NCBI RefSeq assembly: GCF_042683245.1
Contig: NZ_JBHUJB010000005.1
Span: 124,001-188,000, forward strand
Direction of reading: 5' to 3'
From: Rubritalea tangerina
GTDB lineage: Bacteria > Verrucomicrobiota > Verrucomicrobiia > Verrucomicrobiales > Akkermansiaceae
DNA length: 64,000 nt
Shown: piece by piece, positions 18,770 to 27,307 of the stretch
Position numbering within the stretch: position 1 is the stretch's first letter
Layout: each line of letters opens with the position of its first letter
Program-made: the position numbers and the translations under genes
The notes under the pieces: model-generated
Told to the model about the DNA's origin: nothing
Seen by the model: only the letters and a program-made list of their open reading frames with translations
The model's database searches: none

Positions 18770-19381
18770 ATGCATAAAGATATCGACATTTCACAAAGTC
18801 CCCTTGCACAAACGGGGAGACGTCGATTTCTGGGAGTATTAGGTGGTTTTGTTGCATCATGCATGTGCTCACTTCAGAGTGCTAAAGCGGCCCTATTCTA
18901 CAGCACAAAACCCGTTCCGGGCATCCCTCAGGCATGGGTCAACGAGAAGGGTAAAGATGTTCTGAGGTACGCAAATTATATTAAGGGTTTGCGATTGAAG
19001 AATGTGACTCCCTACATGGTGCTGAAGCCACATTTTAAAACTCGGGGACGGACAAAGAACAGTTTACCTCCGAGGTATATGTGGAGCAGGATTGCACCCA
19101 CCTTGAGAGTGATTGACGCCATGTCTTCCTCGATGCGTGCTCCAGTTTCTGAGATGCTATCGATCTATCGCAGCCCGAGTTACAACAGGGCAGTTCGTGG
19201 ACGGAGTCGTTCACAGCATATGGAGAATCGGGCAGTCGATGTTCGCTTCAAAGGGGTATCACCTTATACCGTATCACGAGTGGCGCGCGCGATTCGTTCA
19301 CGAGGTCATTTTGCGGGAGGTGTTGGGAGGTATTCCAGCTTCACGCATGTTGATACGCGTGGGAACAATGCTGATTGGTAG
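18770..19381 (+). CDS. Tat-exported DUF882/M15A-type peptidoglycan peptidase (MepK/YcbK-like)
   Basis: A 203-residue protein with a twin-arginine signal (QTGRRRFLGVLGGFVASCMC), as is usual for YcbK/MepK. The zinc peptidase core is visible: SQHMENRAVDVRF gives the His and Asp ligands (HxxxxAxD) and FTHVDTRG the HxD motif; the segment IYRSPSYNRAVRG before it is also typical. Known members cleave cross-links in peptidoglycan. The insert RSRSQHMENR is normal in spacing. It stands alone and converges with the kinase gene. The ATG at 18770 sits one codon after a possible GTG. Confidence 0.88.
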   Translation: MHKDIDISQSPLAQTGRRRFLGVLGGFVASCMCSLQSAKAALFYSTKPVPGIPQAWVNEKGKDVLRYANYIKGLRLKNVTPYMVLKPHFKTRGRTKNSLPPRYMWSRIAPTLRVIDAMSSSMRAPVSEMLSIYRSPSYNRAVRGRSRSQHMENRAVDVRFKGVSPYTVSRVARAIRSRGHFAGGVGRYSSFTHVDTRGNNADW

Positions 19382-19446
19382 CAGCTTTGTATTAGCGTTT
19401 TTTAACTCGATTGAGTTTTTACCTTTTAGCCCACTTTGCTGAACGG

Positions 19447-21141
19447 TTAGATGGCATTGATGAGTCTGCTTAAAAAGCCAAGACCAGTGTGTTCTAAAAA
19501 GTCTCCTAGTGTACGGTGGAGCGAGCAATAGACGAAAAAGGCAATACCCAAAAGGGTCATGACAAAGGCTTGGAGCCCTTCTTTTGGCGAAAATATCGCG
19601 TAGAGTAGGTCGGTAACAATCGGTATGAATATCGCGGGGATAAGCCATCTGGGATCATCTTGATTCATTCTAATTCTAGCGATGATTAGGCCGGTGATGA
19701 AGAAGAGGAAAGCGGAGACTGTTAGGATTGATTGCCAGGGGAATGGACTCCATGTGATTGTGGCTAAGGTGAGGCTGGATAGAACGACAGTAGTGACGAT
19801 CTCGAGTGGAAATGGGAGAGGGTCCTCTTGTTCGATTTTAATTTGTGCGGCTTTTGCTGCTGCCTTTTGTGCACGGATGCGTTGAGAATTGCGCAGGCTA
19901 ACTTTTTTCTTACGCTTGGGCCTGGGCGGCATGGCCTTAGCTGACTGGAATTCTTCCTTGAACTCGGGTATTTGTACCGCAGGGGTCCACTCACCAATAC
20001 GATGGTGGTAAATGGGGTCATTAGAGCGGATAAAGCCCTCAGCTATCAATTCACAGACCTTTGCAAAGGGGACTGGGCCTTTGCGAACATCATCGATTGA
20101 GAAGTACCAGAGGTCTTGTGGACGAGCTTGGTGCACTCGATCAGCCAATGCGGTCATAGGCTGTTGTTGGATAGCAGAGCTGTTCTTTTTGCTTTTTTCG
20201 AATTCCTCTTGTTGTTTCTTTGAGAGTTTGACGCTTGCTTTGGTCAGTGAGGAGAGTGAGTGCAGCATCGTATTATTGAGGCTGCTGTCCTCATAGGCTT
20301 CAGCGAAGGTTTCCAAAGGCTTGATGCCTTCTAACTTCAGGAGCTTATTAAGTGAGTCTCTACAAGTTTGAACACGTGCGTCAGGATCATATTTGATATG
20401 GTCCGCAATCCAACTTGCTAGAGATTCGGGTATTTCGGGAAGTAACTCTTGAATTGGGGTATAGGCATTTCTCATATGTGACGCCATGATGATGACTGGT
20501 GAATCACCATCAAAAGGGTGCTTGCCAGTGAGCATATAATAAAAGAGGCAACCCATGGAATAGATATCACTTTGTTTAGAGGTGATACCTGCTTCCAGCA
20601 ACTCTGGAGCCATGAAGTAGATTGAGCCAACTAACTTTTGGTTAGTTTTTTTATTATTTGTGCTACCTTCTTTTGAAGGTGAGAGGCCAAAGTCGAGTAC
20701 TGTGGCCTGATAATTATCATTTTCTAGAGGAACTAACATCACATTGCTGGGCTTCAAGTCGCAGTGGATGATGTTGTGTTCGTGGGCTGTAGCGATTGCA
20801 CTAAGCAGCTGAGTTGAAACAAAGAGAAATTGTTCTATGGTGAGTGGCTTTTCATTTATGATGGAGTCGAGCGTTTCGCCTTCGATGAGCTCCATGATAA
20901 TATCACCACCAGTATCAGTCTCAATGACATCAAAAATCGAGACAATATTAGGATGCCTGAGTCCAGCTAGGACTTTAGCTTCAGTGAGTAATTGTTCCTT
21001 TAGCTCAAGGTGGTCAGCATAGTTTTCAGCCTTTAATCTTTTGATGGCTACATCACGGTCTAGCTGAGTATCTCGAGCTAAATAGACTGAACCAAAGCCC
21101 CCTGCACCTAGTTGTTTGATAATTTGATGACGTTCTTTCAT
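19447..21141 (-). CDS. membrane Ser/Thr protein kinase with GYF_2-like domain, at the end of the pilus-like cluster
   Basis: A 564-residue protein. Residues 1-265 are a Hanks-type kinase: IIKQLGAGGFGSVYLARD (glycine loop), DVAIKRLKAE (Lys), IIHCDLKPSNVMLV (catalytic loop), VLDFGLSP (DFG) and APELLEAG. The Arg of HRD is Cys here (HCD), so it is a non-RD kinase. Residues about 342-395 form a GYF_2-like domain (DLWYFSIDDVRKGPVPFAKV, then DPIYHHRIGEWTPA). A basic stretch, RPKRKKKVSLRNSQRIRAQK, precedes three or four TM helices at the C-terminus. It is the last gene of the minus-strand run that begins at 34587, 32 bp after its neighbour. Its substrates could be pilus-like components, but that is inference. 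Confidence 0.9.
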   Translation of the reverse strand: MKERHQIIKQLGAGGFGSVYLARDTQLDRDVAIKRLKAENYADHLELKEQLLTEAKVLAGLRHPNIVSIFDVIETDTGGDIIMELIEGETLDSIINEKPLTIEQFLFVSTQLLSAIATAHEHNIIHCDLKPSNVMLVPLENDNYQATVLDFGLSPSKEGSTNNKKTNQKLVGSIYFMAPELLEAGITSKQSDIYSMGCLFYYMLTGKHPFDGDSPVIIMASHMRNAYTPIQELLPEIPESLASWIADHIKYDPDARVQTCRDSLNKLLKLEGIKPLETFAEAYEDSSLNNTMLHSLSSLTKASVKLSKKQQEEFEKSKKNSSAIQQQPMTALADRVHQARPQDLWYFSIDDVRKGPVPFAKVCELIAEGFIRSNDPIYHHRIGEWTPAVQIPEFKEEFQSAKAMPPRPKRKKKVSLRNSQRIRAQKAAAKAAQIKIEQEDPLPFPLEIVTTVVLSSLTLATITWSPFPWQSILTVSAFLFFITGLIIARIRMNQDDPRWLIPAIFIPIVTDLLYAIFSPKEGLQAFVMTLLGIAFFVYCSLHRTLGDFLEHTGLGFLSRLINAI

Positions 21142-21173
21142 GAGCGCAAACTATGGGTGCTAAACTGGTGGAG

Positions 21174-21602
21174 TTATTGTCTGGGAGGCAGTAGTGGGGT
21201 GATACCTGTACCTGTGGTAGGAGGTGCAATTTCTGTCTCTCTCTCGGAGCGTAGTGGCCTGAAGCTGGCGCTGTGAGTGTCTAGACGAAATTGTATGGCA
21301 TTGAGTTCACGGTTGAACTCAGATTGCTGGTTAGTAATTAGATTTAGTTGCTCATTGAGGCGGTCAATTTTGGTCTCAAGGGCTTTGACATGAATGCTGT
21401 CAGTTGAGCTATTGAGGGATACTTGAGTATCTGAATTGAGCTGATTTGGGGTAGTAGAGCTATGGGGGTCTGCCGAGGTGCCATCTTGCTCAACAAATCC
21501 GGGGGAGGGTAGTTGGGAGGGTAGTGAGAGCTTGTGATTGACCGCAATACCGATCGTAGCTCCAGTGATACTTGCGCAGGTAACGGCTAATATGAAGTTC
21601 AT
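21174..21602 (-). CDS. hypothetical membrane-anchored coiled-coil protein
   Basis: A 142-residue protein. An N-terminal hydrophobic helix (FILAVTCASITGATIGIAV) serves as anchor or signal. A Ser/Pro/Thr-rich linker follows, then a predicted coiled coil (IHVKALETKIDRLNEQLNLI, then QQSEFNRELNAIQFRLD), and the protein ends in a Pro-rich tail LPPRQ. I recognise no family. It sits between the exported proteins of the pilus-like cluster and the kinase gene. Confidence 0.7.
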   Translation of the reverse strand: MNFILAVTCASITGATIGIAVNHKLSLPSQLPSPGFVEQDGTSADPHSSTTPNQLNSDTQVSLNSSTDSIHVKALETKIDRLNEQLNLITNQQSEFNRELNAIQFRLDTHSASFRPLRSERETEIAPPTTGTGITPLLPPRQ

Positions 21603-21645
21603 AGGTGATTGGTCGCTAGAGTCTATATAGAATGAAAGTCATGGA

Positions 21646-22329
21646 CTATTTTGGAAGTGAATCTACCAAAGAAGAGAGATTATTAATACTTTCATTTAAA
21701 GTGTCAGCAGCAGCTTTTAAATTTGATGTGGTACTTTGTAGGCGAGCCGAGATGCTATGGATTTGTTGATAGCCACGTTCAGGTTGATAACCAGGCTCTC
21801 TTGCTTGAATGACTTTTTCAGAGTCAGATGGAACAAGAACGTAGGGGATAACCTTTAACTGAATCGCTTTTCCTGAAGCTAAAGTCAGAGAGACTGGGTA
21901 TGCTTTATCTTCCCGAGCTGGACGGTATTGCCAACCACGAGGGGCTCTTTGCATAGGTTTGGGAGCCCAAGGGCTTAGGATTTCGAACTCAGACGAGCTG
22001 GAGCTATCTAGTTCTATCTGTTTGGGTAACTCGACTTTGACGACAACTTGTTGGTTTTCCTCTTCCTTAGGTTGCAGGTCTTCTGGTTGTTCAGGAAGCT
22101 GATCGACCTCGTTGGGTGAGGCATTTTCATCAGTATCGGTTTCTAGCGCCGCTTCAGCAGAGACCTGATCCGAAGTTTCGTCCCCATCATTGGTTTCTGT
22201 AGCATCAGCATTTTTTGTTACTGTGGGGGTATCATTGTCTTCTTCCTCCACGATTACGGCAGTCGAAACCTCTTGGGCGAAAAGAGAACCAGCTGTTAGT
22301 AGTGGTAGTATAAGGTACAGGTAATTCAT
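21646..22329 (-). CDS. secreted hypothetical protein with acidic linker
   Basis: A 227-residue protein with a signal peptide (MNYLYLILPLLTAGSLFAQE). Residues about 20-100 are a low-complexity acidic linker rich in Glu, Asp, Thr and Ala. A folded part (ILSPWAPKPMQRAPRGWQY, VSLTLASGKAIQLKVIPYVL) and a C-terminal helical, probably coiled-coil region (SARLQSTTSNLKAAADTLNE) follow. Its start overlaps the previous stop by one base. The layout of export signal, disordered linker and small domain resembles its upstream neighbour; both may form a complex. No named domain recognised. Confidence 0.75.
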   Translation of the reverse strand: MNYLYLILPLLTAGSLFAQEVSTAVIVEEEDNDTPTVTKNADATETNDGDETSDQVSAEAALETDTDENASPNEVDQLPEQPEDLQPKEEENQQVVVKVELPKQIELDSSSSSEFEILSPWAPKPMQRAPRGWQYRPAREDKAYPVSLTLASGKAIQLKVIPYVLVPSDSEKVIQAREPGYQPERGYQQIHSISARLQSTTSNLKAAADTLNESINNLSSLVDSLPK

Positions 22330-23021
22330 CAGTTCGTAATCTTTATGGTTTGAGAACTATTCTCGGAAAGAATGTTAGGGTGAGATGGGGCATTACTTGG
22401 AAGGGAGGGGCTATCAGCTCTTAGTGCATCGATGGGTTGCGCACTCATGAGAAGATTGTTCCAAGCTAGTTGGATGTTTTGGCCGTCTTGATGCAGTTTT
22501 TGGATTTGCGATTGATAAATTTTAAGAGCCCTCAGGACTCGTTGAGCCTCTTTTGTTTGCTCTGGAGAAAAGCGTAAACCACGAGTCTTGTATATCACAG
22601 GTACTTGAAGAATGATGCGTTCGGAGCTCGAATTACTCTTTGCCGTTAGGACATGTTGAACTTTATGGTTTGTTTCTTCAAATCCAACAAGGCCCTCAGT
22701 TGAATCTGTTGTTGCCAATGGAATTGGCGCTCCTTTTTGTGAGGCGTTTGTCTCAGTGGGGGGGAGTTCACTTGGGCCATCGCCAGGTAGGCTAGATTGC
22801 TGCAGGTTGACAAAATTACTGGGTTTGGAACTCGTATCCTCTTCGACATTTTCAGAGGTCGAAGGGGCGGGAGTATTTTCGGTAACATTGGAGCTAACAA
22901 TATGGGTGGGTTTGGTGACGTAGAGCCAGCAGAAAAATACCGCGCTTAAGGTACTGAATGTCAGTAGAAATTTATAGGTAAGAGAGACTTCTCCCTGTGT
23001 ATGTGTTGGTTTGTCGGACAT
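22329..23021 (-). CDS. hypothetical membrane-anchored protein of the pilus-like cluster
   Basis: A 230-residue protein with one TM helix near residues 15-32 (YKFLLTFSTLSAVFFCWLYV), so it is anchored with the bulk outside the cytoplasm. A Ser/Thr/Pro/Glu-rich linker to about residue 100 is followed by a helical part (SPEQTKEAQRVLRALKIYQS, then QIQKLHQDGQNIQLAWNNLL). I recognise no domain. It overlaps the next gene by one base, which indicates coupled translation. Confidence 0.75.
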   Translation of the reverse strand: MSDKPTHTQGEVSLTYKFLLTFSTLSAVFFCWLYVTKPTHIVSSNVTENTPAPSTSENVEEDTSSKPSNFVNLQQSSLPGDGPSELPPTETNASQKGAPIPLATTDSTEGLVGFEETNHKVQHVLTAKSNSSSERIILQVPVIYKTRGLRFSPEQTKEAQRVLRALKIYQSQIQKLHQDGQNIQLAWNNLLMSAQPIDALRADSPSLPSNAPSHPNILSENSSQTIKITN

Positions 23022-23115
23022 GTAGATTGTTCAGATATTATTTGATCTTTGGGGAGGGTGAGATGGTGGGTGGCTAACGTATCTAACGATATTCTCAATA
23101 TTGGCAATTTGATAG

Positions 23116-23628
23116 TTAGCGGTTGGTGTCCCTTTGGGCAAGGCGTTTCGCGAAGGTTACTACCACAGTATTAGTAATGGGTGGGAACTGGGTGATAGTG
23201 AGGTGGTCTTGAGTCAGGCTAATTTGTTTAATGGTATCTTCGCTAATATGTCTGGCCTGTAAGCCTGGCTTGATGGATATGTTGCCGAGTTGATCCTGTT
23301 CAGAGATTCCATCTGATCTGTATATTTTATAGCTATGGAATGCTCCTTCACTTGAGGATTGGTAGAGTCTCACTTCAATACCATTCGAATACACTCTATA
23401 CTGAGTATTTGGTATTGTGATCGTGTGACTTTTACCATTACGGATACGCACCATGGAATCGACCAGATAGGAGCCTACAAAGTCGAAACCCTCGGGAGCC
23501 GAGTTGTCTTCAACAACGAGGGCTACTGAGGGAAGCTGCTGAGAGTGTGTCTTTGTACCAGAGAAAGCTAGGAACAAAGCCGAAGAAAGAATGAAGAGCC
23601 GATTGTAGGAAGTATTTAAACGTGCCAT
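23116..23628 (-). CDS. secreted hypothetical protein of the pilus-like cluster
   Basis: A 170-residue protein with a signal peptide (RLFILSSALFLAFSGTKTHS, cleavage near SQQ). The mature part is a single beta-rich domain (DFVGSYLVDSMVRIRNGKSH, TITIPNTQYRVYSNGIEVRL, HLTITQFPPITNTVVVTFA). No cysteine occurs in it. It follows the pilin-like gene directly, stop codon to ATG with no gap, so the two are probably made together. The family is not known to me. Confidence 0.75.
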   Translation of the reverse strand: MARLNTSYNRLFILSSALFLAFSGTKTHSQQLPSVALVVEDNSAPEGFDFVGSYLVDSMVRIRNGKSHTITIPNTQYRVYSNGIEVRLYQSSSEGAFHSYKIYRSDGISEQDQLGNISIKPGLQARHISEDTIKQISLTQDHLTITQFPPITNTVVVTFAKRLAQRDTNR

Positions 23629-24015
23629 TTATTTACCTGCGTCCCACAGACTGTCGTCTGGTGTACCTGAAAAATCCGTATCGATGGTTGGGGGGCTGAC
23701 GTTAACGTTGATCTCATAGTTTGCGCCATCTAAGCCTGTAATCACGGGGATTGCGTCCATATTGTCAGGCAAATATTCAAGCAAGTTGTCTGCGGTGATT
23801 GAGTCGACAGTGACGGTGGGGTTGTCAGCTAGGTAGAGTTTTTGAGCTTGGTAGACAGCTTTGATTTGTTCACCGGCATCGAGTCCTTTTTTCCAATCTT
23901 GGTAAATATTAAAACCTATTGTGGTTGAGGATGCGAGTAGTATAAGAATGCCGATAACGATGGTCAGTTCTATTAGAGTTACGCCTCGGTTGTGAGTTGA
24001 AATGTTGGCTTTCAT
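23629..24015 (-). CDS. type IV pilin-like protein (second pilin of the cluster)
   Basis: A 128-residue prepilin. The leader MKANISTHNRG is followed by VTLIELTIVIGILILLASST, giving a prepilin peptidase site after Gly11 and the conserved Glu at +5. The helix continues into YQDWKKGLDAGEQIKAVYQA, and a short C-terminal domain rich in Asp, Asn and Val ends TDFSGTPDDSLWDAGK. It has no cysteine, unlike the pilin at 32892-33284. Its place after the PilC/GspF-like and membrane protein genes suggests a minor pilin. The prepilin peptidase is not in the window. Confidence 0.9.
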   Translation of the reverse strand: MKANISTHNRGVTLIELTIVIGILILLASSTTIGFNIYQDWKKGLDAGEQIKAVYQAQKLYLADNPTVTVDSITADNLLEYLPDNMDAIPVITGLDGANYEINVNVSPPTIDTDFSGTPDDSLWDAGK

Positions 24016-24038
24016 AATGAAGTTGGGATAGTAATTGA

Positions 24039-24443
24039 TTAGGCGCCAAGAACTTCTTGAATGTGCGATTTAAGTTCAAAATAGAAGTCACTCTGAAGGA
24101 ATGCCCTTATGCGAACAAATAAGTAAATTGTGAGGCTGGCAATAACCACCCACCAAAATATTCTAAAAGAAAAACTTTTGTGTTTGTTGTTGATTAATGG
24201 GTTGTACCAATGTGAGCCCTCAGCGATTTTGGTTTTGAAGGCATTACCCTCTGCCTTCAGCTGCTCGATTAATTTTTCAGCTTTGGTCTTATTCTTGACG
24301 GTTAGCAGGTAGTGGTACTGGTTGGATTGTAATTCTGAAACCTTAACTCCTGAAGGAAGTTTCGTAGGTAAGTGCACAACTCGAATGTGATGCTCATAGA
24401 CAAAATTTTCTTTGAGCCAGCGGTCAAATTTAGTCTGAAACAT
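24039..24443 (-). CDS. hypothetical single-pass membrane protein
   Basis: A 134-residue protein. A soluble N-terminal domain of about 90 residues (HIRVVHLPTKLPSGVKVSEL, then YLLTVKNKTKAEKLIEQLKA) precedes one TM helix (FWWVVIASLTIYLFVRIRAF) and a short tail. With no signal peptide the N-terminal domain is likely cytoplasmic. It lies 19 bp after the PilC/GspF-like gene and before the second pilin gene. No family recognised. Confidence 0.7.
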   Translation of the reverse strand: MFQTKFDRWLKENFVYEHHIRVVHLPTKLPSGVKVSELQSNQYHYLLTVKNKTKAEKLIEQLKAEGNAFKTKIAEGSHWYNPLINNKHKSFSFRIFWWVVIASLTIYLFVRIRAFLQSDFYFELKSHIQEVLGA

Positions 24444-24462
24444 GGTAGGGATTAATATTAAG

Positions 24463-25617
24463 TTACATAGCTTGCTGCATCATTTCTGGTCCAGCTAAGA
24501 AGATTGGCATAAAGACAGATAAGAATACCAGTGCTACTAGGCTAACAGCACCAAGCATGACGATGAAATTGAGTATGTTAGAAAAGTCTTCCATGTACTG
24601 TTCACTGTCCTCCTTATACATTTCCACCAGCATTGATAATTGTTCACCCATAGATGCAGATTTCTCACCGATTGCCATCATATGAACCACTTGGTCATCG
24701 GTTGAGGTGTATTTTGTGAATGCGATTGCCAAGGGGACGCCAGATTTCTCGTATTTATCTGCAGCAGTCAGTAGTTCATCGTGAAAAGGTGTGCCTTTCA
24801 CCGAAGTCGCAGAGGTTCGTATCGCTTTTGCCATATTGATTCCATTGGCATGCAGAAGCTTTATTACGCCTAGGAATGTTACTTGCCTCAGCCCCATAAC
24901 AAGTTGTCGAAGGATTCGCCATTTCGACATAGCAAGAGTGAGTACTGTTTGTCTCAATTTTGCGGAGATTATAAAGCTAAGAATAACACAGACAAGAATA
25001 GTCACAATAAGGGGCCACCAGGTGATTGTCCAATCACTCAGAGTAAAGAACATTTTTACTGGGCCTTTTGGTGTATAGTCACCCACGATGACCATATCTT
25101 TAATTTTGGGTATAATCTTTGTTTGAGCGTAGATGAAAGCAATGATGAGTGCGGGAAATACAAAAGCGGGGATAAGAACAATTTTTCTGATTTTTTTTCT
25201 GAAATAAGCCTCAGTTTCGGCTCTCTCTGCTAGATCACGAAAAGCGGTATCGAGGCTTCCAGACTCCATACCTGCTTTGATGAGGCCTAGAGTCATATCG
25301 TCGAAGCGCTTACTTTTTTTAAATGCTTCGTAGACTGAGATACCGGCATGAATATCGTTGCGAATCTCATTCAAGGCATCAGCCATGATTTTGTTGGGAA
25401 GACCATCTGCATAATATTTTAATGCATCAGCAGTATTGATCTGAGCCTTGATCATCGAGGCTACACCTCGGTAGAATTTAATAGATTCTTTTGTGCTGAA
25501 AGTTTTTGGCTTATCTGAGTCCAAGAAAGGAATTCTAATTTCCTTTTGCGCGAGGCTTTTCTTTACAGGCTTCGCAGGAGTATCAGATGAAATGGATGGT
25601 GATTGGATGTTATTCAT
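24463..25617 (-). CDS. type II secretion F / PilC family inner-membrane platform protein
   Basis: A 384-residue protein with the T2SSF domain pattern. The first cytoplasmic repeat reads IKFYRGVASMIKAQINTADA; GLIKAGMESGSLDTAFRDLA is the family GxESGxL motif; after TM helices near 145-165 and 195-215 the second repeat repeats the pattern (VTFLGVIKLLHANGINMAKA and MMAIGEKSASMGEQLSML). A last TM lies near 355-375 (FIVMLGAVSLVALVFLSVFM). It forms the rotating or fixed platform under the pilus. It overlaps the upstream ATPase gene by 8 bp. Confidence 0.95.
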   Translation of the reverse strand: MNNIQSPSISSDTPAKPVKKSLAQKEIRIPFLDSDKPKTFSTKESIKFYRGVASMIKAQINTADALKYYADGLPNKIMADALNEIRNDIHAGISVYEAFKKSKRFDDMTLGLIKAGMESGSLDTAFRDLAERAETEAYFRKKIRKIVLIPAFVFPALIIAFIYAQTKIIPKIKDMVIVGDYTPKGPVKMFFTLSDWTITWWPLIVTILVCVILSFIISAKLRQTVLTLAMSKWRILRQLVMGLRQVTFLGVIKLLHANGINMAKAIRTSATSVKGTPFHDELLTAADKYEKSGVPLAIAFTKYTSTDDQVVHMMAIGEKSASMGEQLSMLVEMYKEDSEQYMEDFSNILNFIVMLGAVSLVALVFLSVFMPIFLAGPEMMQQAM

Positions 25618-27307
25618 CGGAATAGGTCATATCGATAACTTTACTGACAGCGTTGATGTCAGTTTTACCGGCCTCAAGTAGTTTGAGGCCATTTCTACGA
25701 AGGTTAGGTAGGATTCCTTCTTCGGCAATTTGGACTTCGAGGTCATAAGGAGATATTTCACCTTTTGAAAGTTGGTCTGAAGTTTTAGGGGTGATCGGAA
25801 TAATTTCTAGGATGGCAGTACGACCTGCGTATCCTGAGTTGCGACATTCTTGGCAGCCTTCAGGGTTCGCTTCAAAAAGTTTTTTCTTGGACCAACTATC
25901 ATCAAGGTTATATGTTCTCCGGTCAAGTTCAGAAAGTCCATCCAGCTCGATTTTGCAGTAAGGGCAGAGGACTTTAATAAGTCTCTGAGCGCAAGCTGCT
26001 TTGAGTGTTTGGGCGATTTTCCAGCGTTCAATCCCCAATTGCTCAAAACGTTCGATAATTTGCGAGGCTCGTGCTGTGTGGACAGTTGTAAGGACTTTAT
26101 GGCCTGTTACTGCTGCTTCGATGGCGAGTTCTGCTGATTCGGTGTCACGCACCTCACCCATCAGGATAATATCGGGGTCAGAACGCATGAATGAAGAGAT
26201 CATGGGTTTGAACTCATCAGCATTTTTGAGGTCACAATGGGTGATGCCCGGAACTTCATCCTCTACGGGATTTTCGAGTGTCAGTATGTTGACCTCAGGT
26301 CGATTGAGTTCTCTCAGCATCGCATTCAGGGTTGTCGATTTACCTGAGCCTGTTGGGCCTGACATCACGATAATGCCAGCCGGGACTTTCATCACTTTTC
26401 TAACAGCGAAGAGGGTTTCATCATCGAAGGCGAGGGACCCTTTACCAAGAGTAACATTGAGGTGGCCTTTGTCCAAGAGACGCATAGTGGTATGATATCC
26501 CCGATAGGTACGGTGTCGTTCGTATCGAATATCAATAGGCCGGTGAAAGTATGAGATCGTGAAACGACCTGAAATGCCGCAAGCTGTGTTACGAATTTCT
26601 GTAGGCAAGTTCATGAGGTTCAGAAGGAATGCGTCGATACGGTCCTTCAATTTCATAGGGAGTTCACGCTTTTGTCCTAGGTCGCCATCGACGCGGAAAG
26701 AATAGTAGAAGCTATCTTTTTCTACTTTGAAGTGGACGTCTGAGGCTCTTTGCTTCACGGCATCAGCCATGATTGTTGCCGTCAATGCTGCCATCGGCTC
26801 CTCATATTCTGTAGAGGTGACATCAAAATCTTTTTTATGTTCTTCAAAATCTTCGACCTCGATGGATTCAAGTTCGGATTTGCTGGGCCCTCCACCTGAG
26901 GAGGAAGCTTCAATAGTACGGCTGATTTCTGATTTAATTGTAATAATTTTTACAATTTCATATTCAGGAAATCTTGGAGATAGGTATTCTTCAGGTGAGG
27001 GTTTCCATGGGTCAACCACAGCTATGAGCAAGGAGTTGTTATGGACGCATAAAGGGGTGAAGTTGCCCCGGGTGAGAGTCGATGGGTCACATTTTTCGAG
27101 GAGAGTACCGTCACAGAATTCGGCAACTTTAGGGAAGAATGCTAAGCCATTGAGTTTGGCCACAGCGGCCATGAAAGTAGTTTTTGTGACGCGGTTTTGA
27201 ACTTGGTCATGTGTGATCTCAGCAAACTCGTTATCATGCTCGGCGAGGCTTTGCATGATTTGTTTAGAAATGAGTTCATTGAATTGGATGCCATCGAATT
27301 CAATCAT
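25610..27307 (-). CDS. PilB/GspE-type assembly ATPase
   Basis: A 565-residue secretion ATPase. An N-terminal T2SSE-N-like domain to about residue 150 is followed by the ATPase core: ASDVHFKVEKDSFYYSFRVD (N2 domain), Walker A MSGPTGSGKSTTLNAML, Asp box LTLENPVEDEVPGITHC, Walker B ILMGEVRDTESAELAIEA and the His box HKVLTTVHTARA. The zinc tetracysteine of GspE/PilB is present (CPYCKIELDG and CQECRNSGYAGR). The protein powers pilus or pseudopilus extension. It overlaps both neighbours (4 bp upstream, 8 bp downstream). Confidence 0.95.
   Translation of the reverse strand: MIEFDGIQFNELISKQIMQSLAEHDNEFAEITHDQVQNRVTKTTFMAAVAKLNGLAFFPKVAEFCDGTLLEKCDPSTLTRGNFTPLCVHNNSLLIAVVDPWKPSPEEYLSPRFPEYEIVKIITIKSEISRTIEASSSGGGPSKSELESIEVEDFEEHKKDFDVTSTEYEEPMAALTATIMADAVKQRASDVHFKVEKDSFYYSFRVDGDLGQKRELPMKLKDRIDAFLLNLMNLPTEIRNTACGISGRFTISYFHRPIDIRYERHRTYRGYHTTMRLLDKGHLNVTLGKGSLAFDDETLFAVRKVMKVPAGIIVMSGPTGSGKSTTLNAMLRELNRPEVNILTLENPVEDEVPGITHCDLKNADEFKPMISSFMRSDPDIILMGEVRDTESAELAIEAAVTGHKVLTTVHTARASQIIERFEQLGIERWKIAQTLKAACAQRLIKVLCPYCKIELDGLSELDRRTYNLDDSWSKKKLFEANPEGCQECRNSGYAGRTAILEIIPITPKTSDQLSKGEISPYDLEVQIAEEGILPNLRRNGLKLLEAGKTDINAVSKVIDMTYSDE

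Noticed and set aside
21646..23021. Toxin-antitoxin or polymorphic-toxin reading of two adjacent unknown genes
   Set aside because: Both are exported or anchored and lie in the pilus-like run; no toxin, immunity or antitoxin motif is visible.
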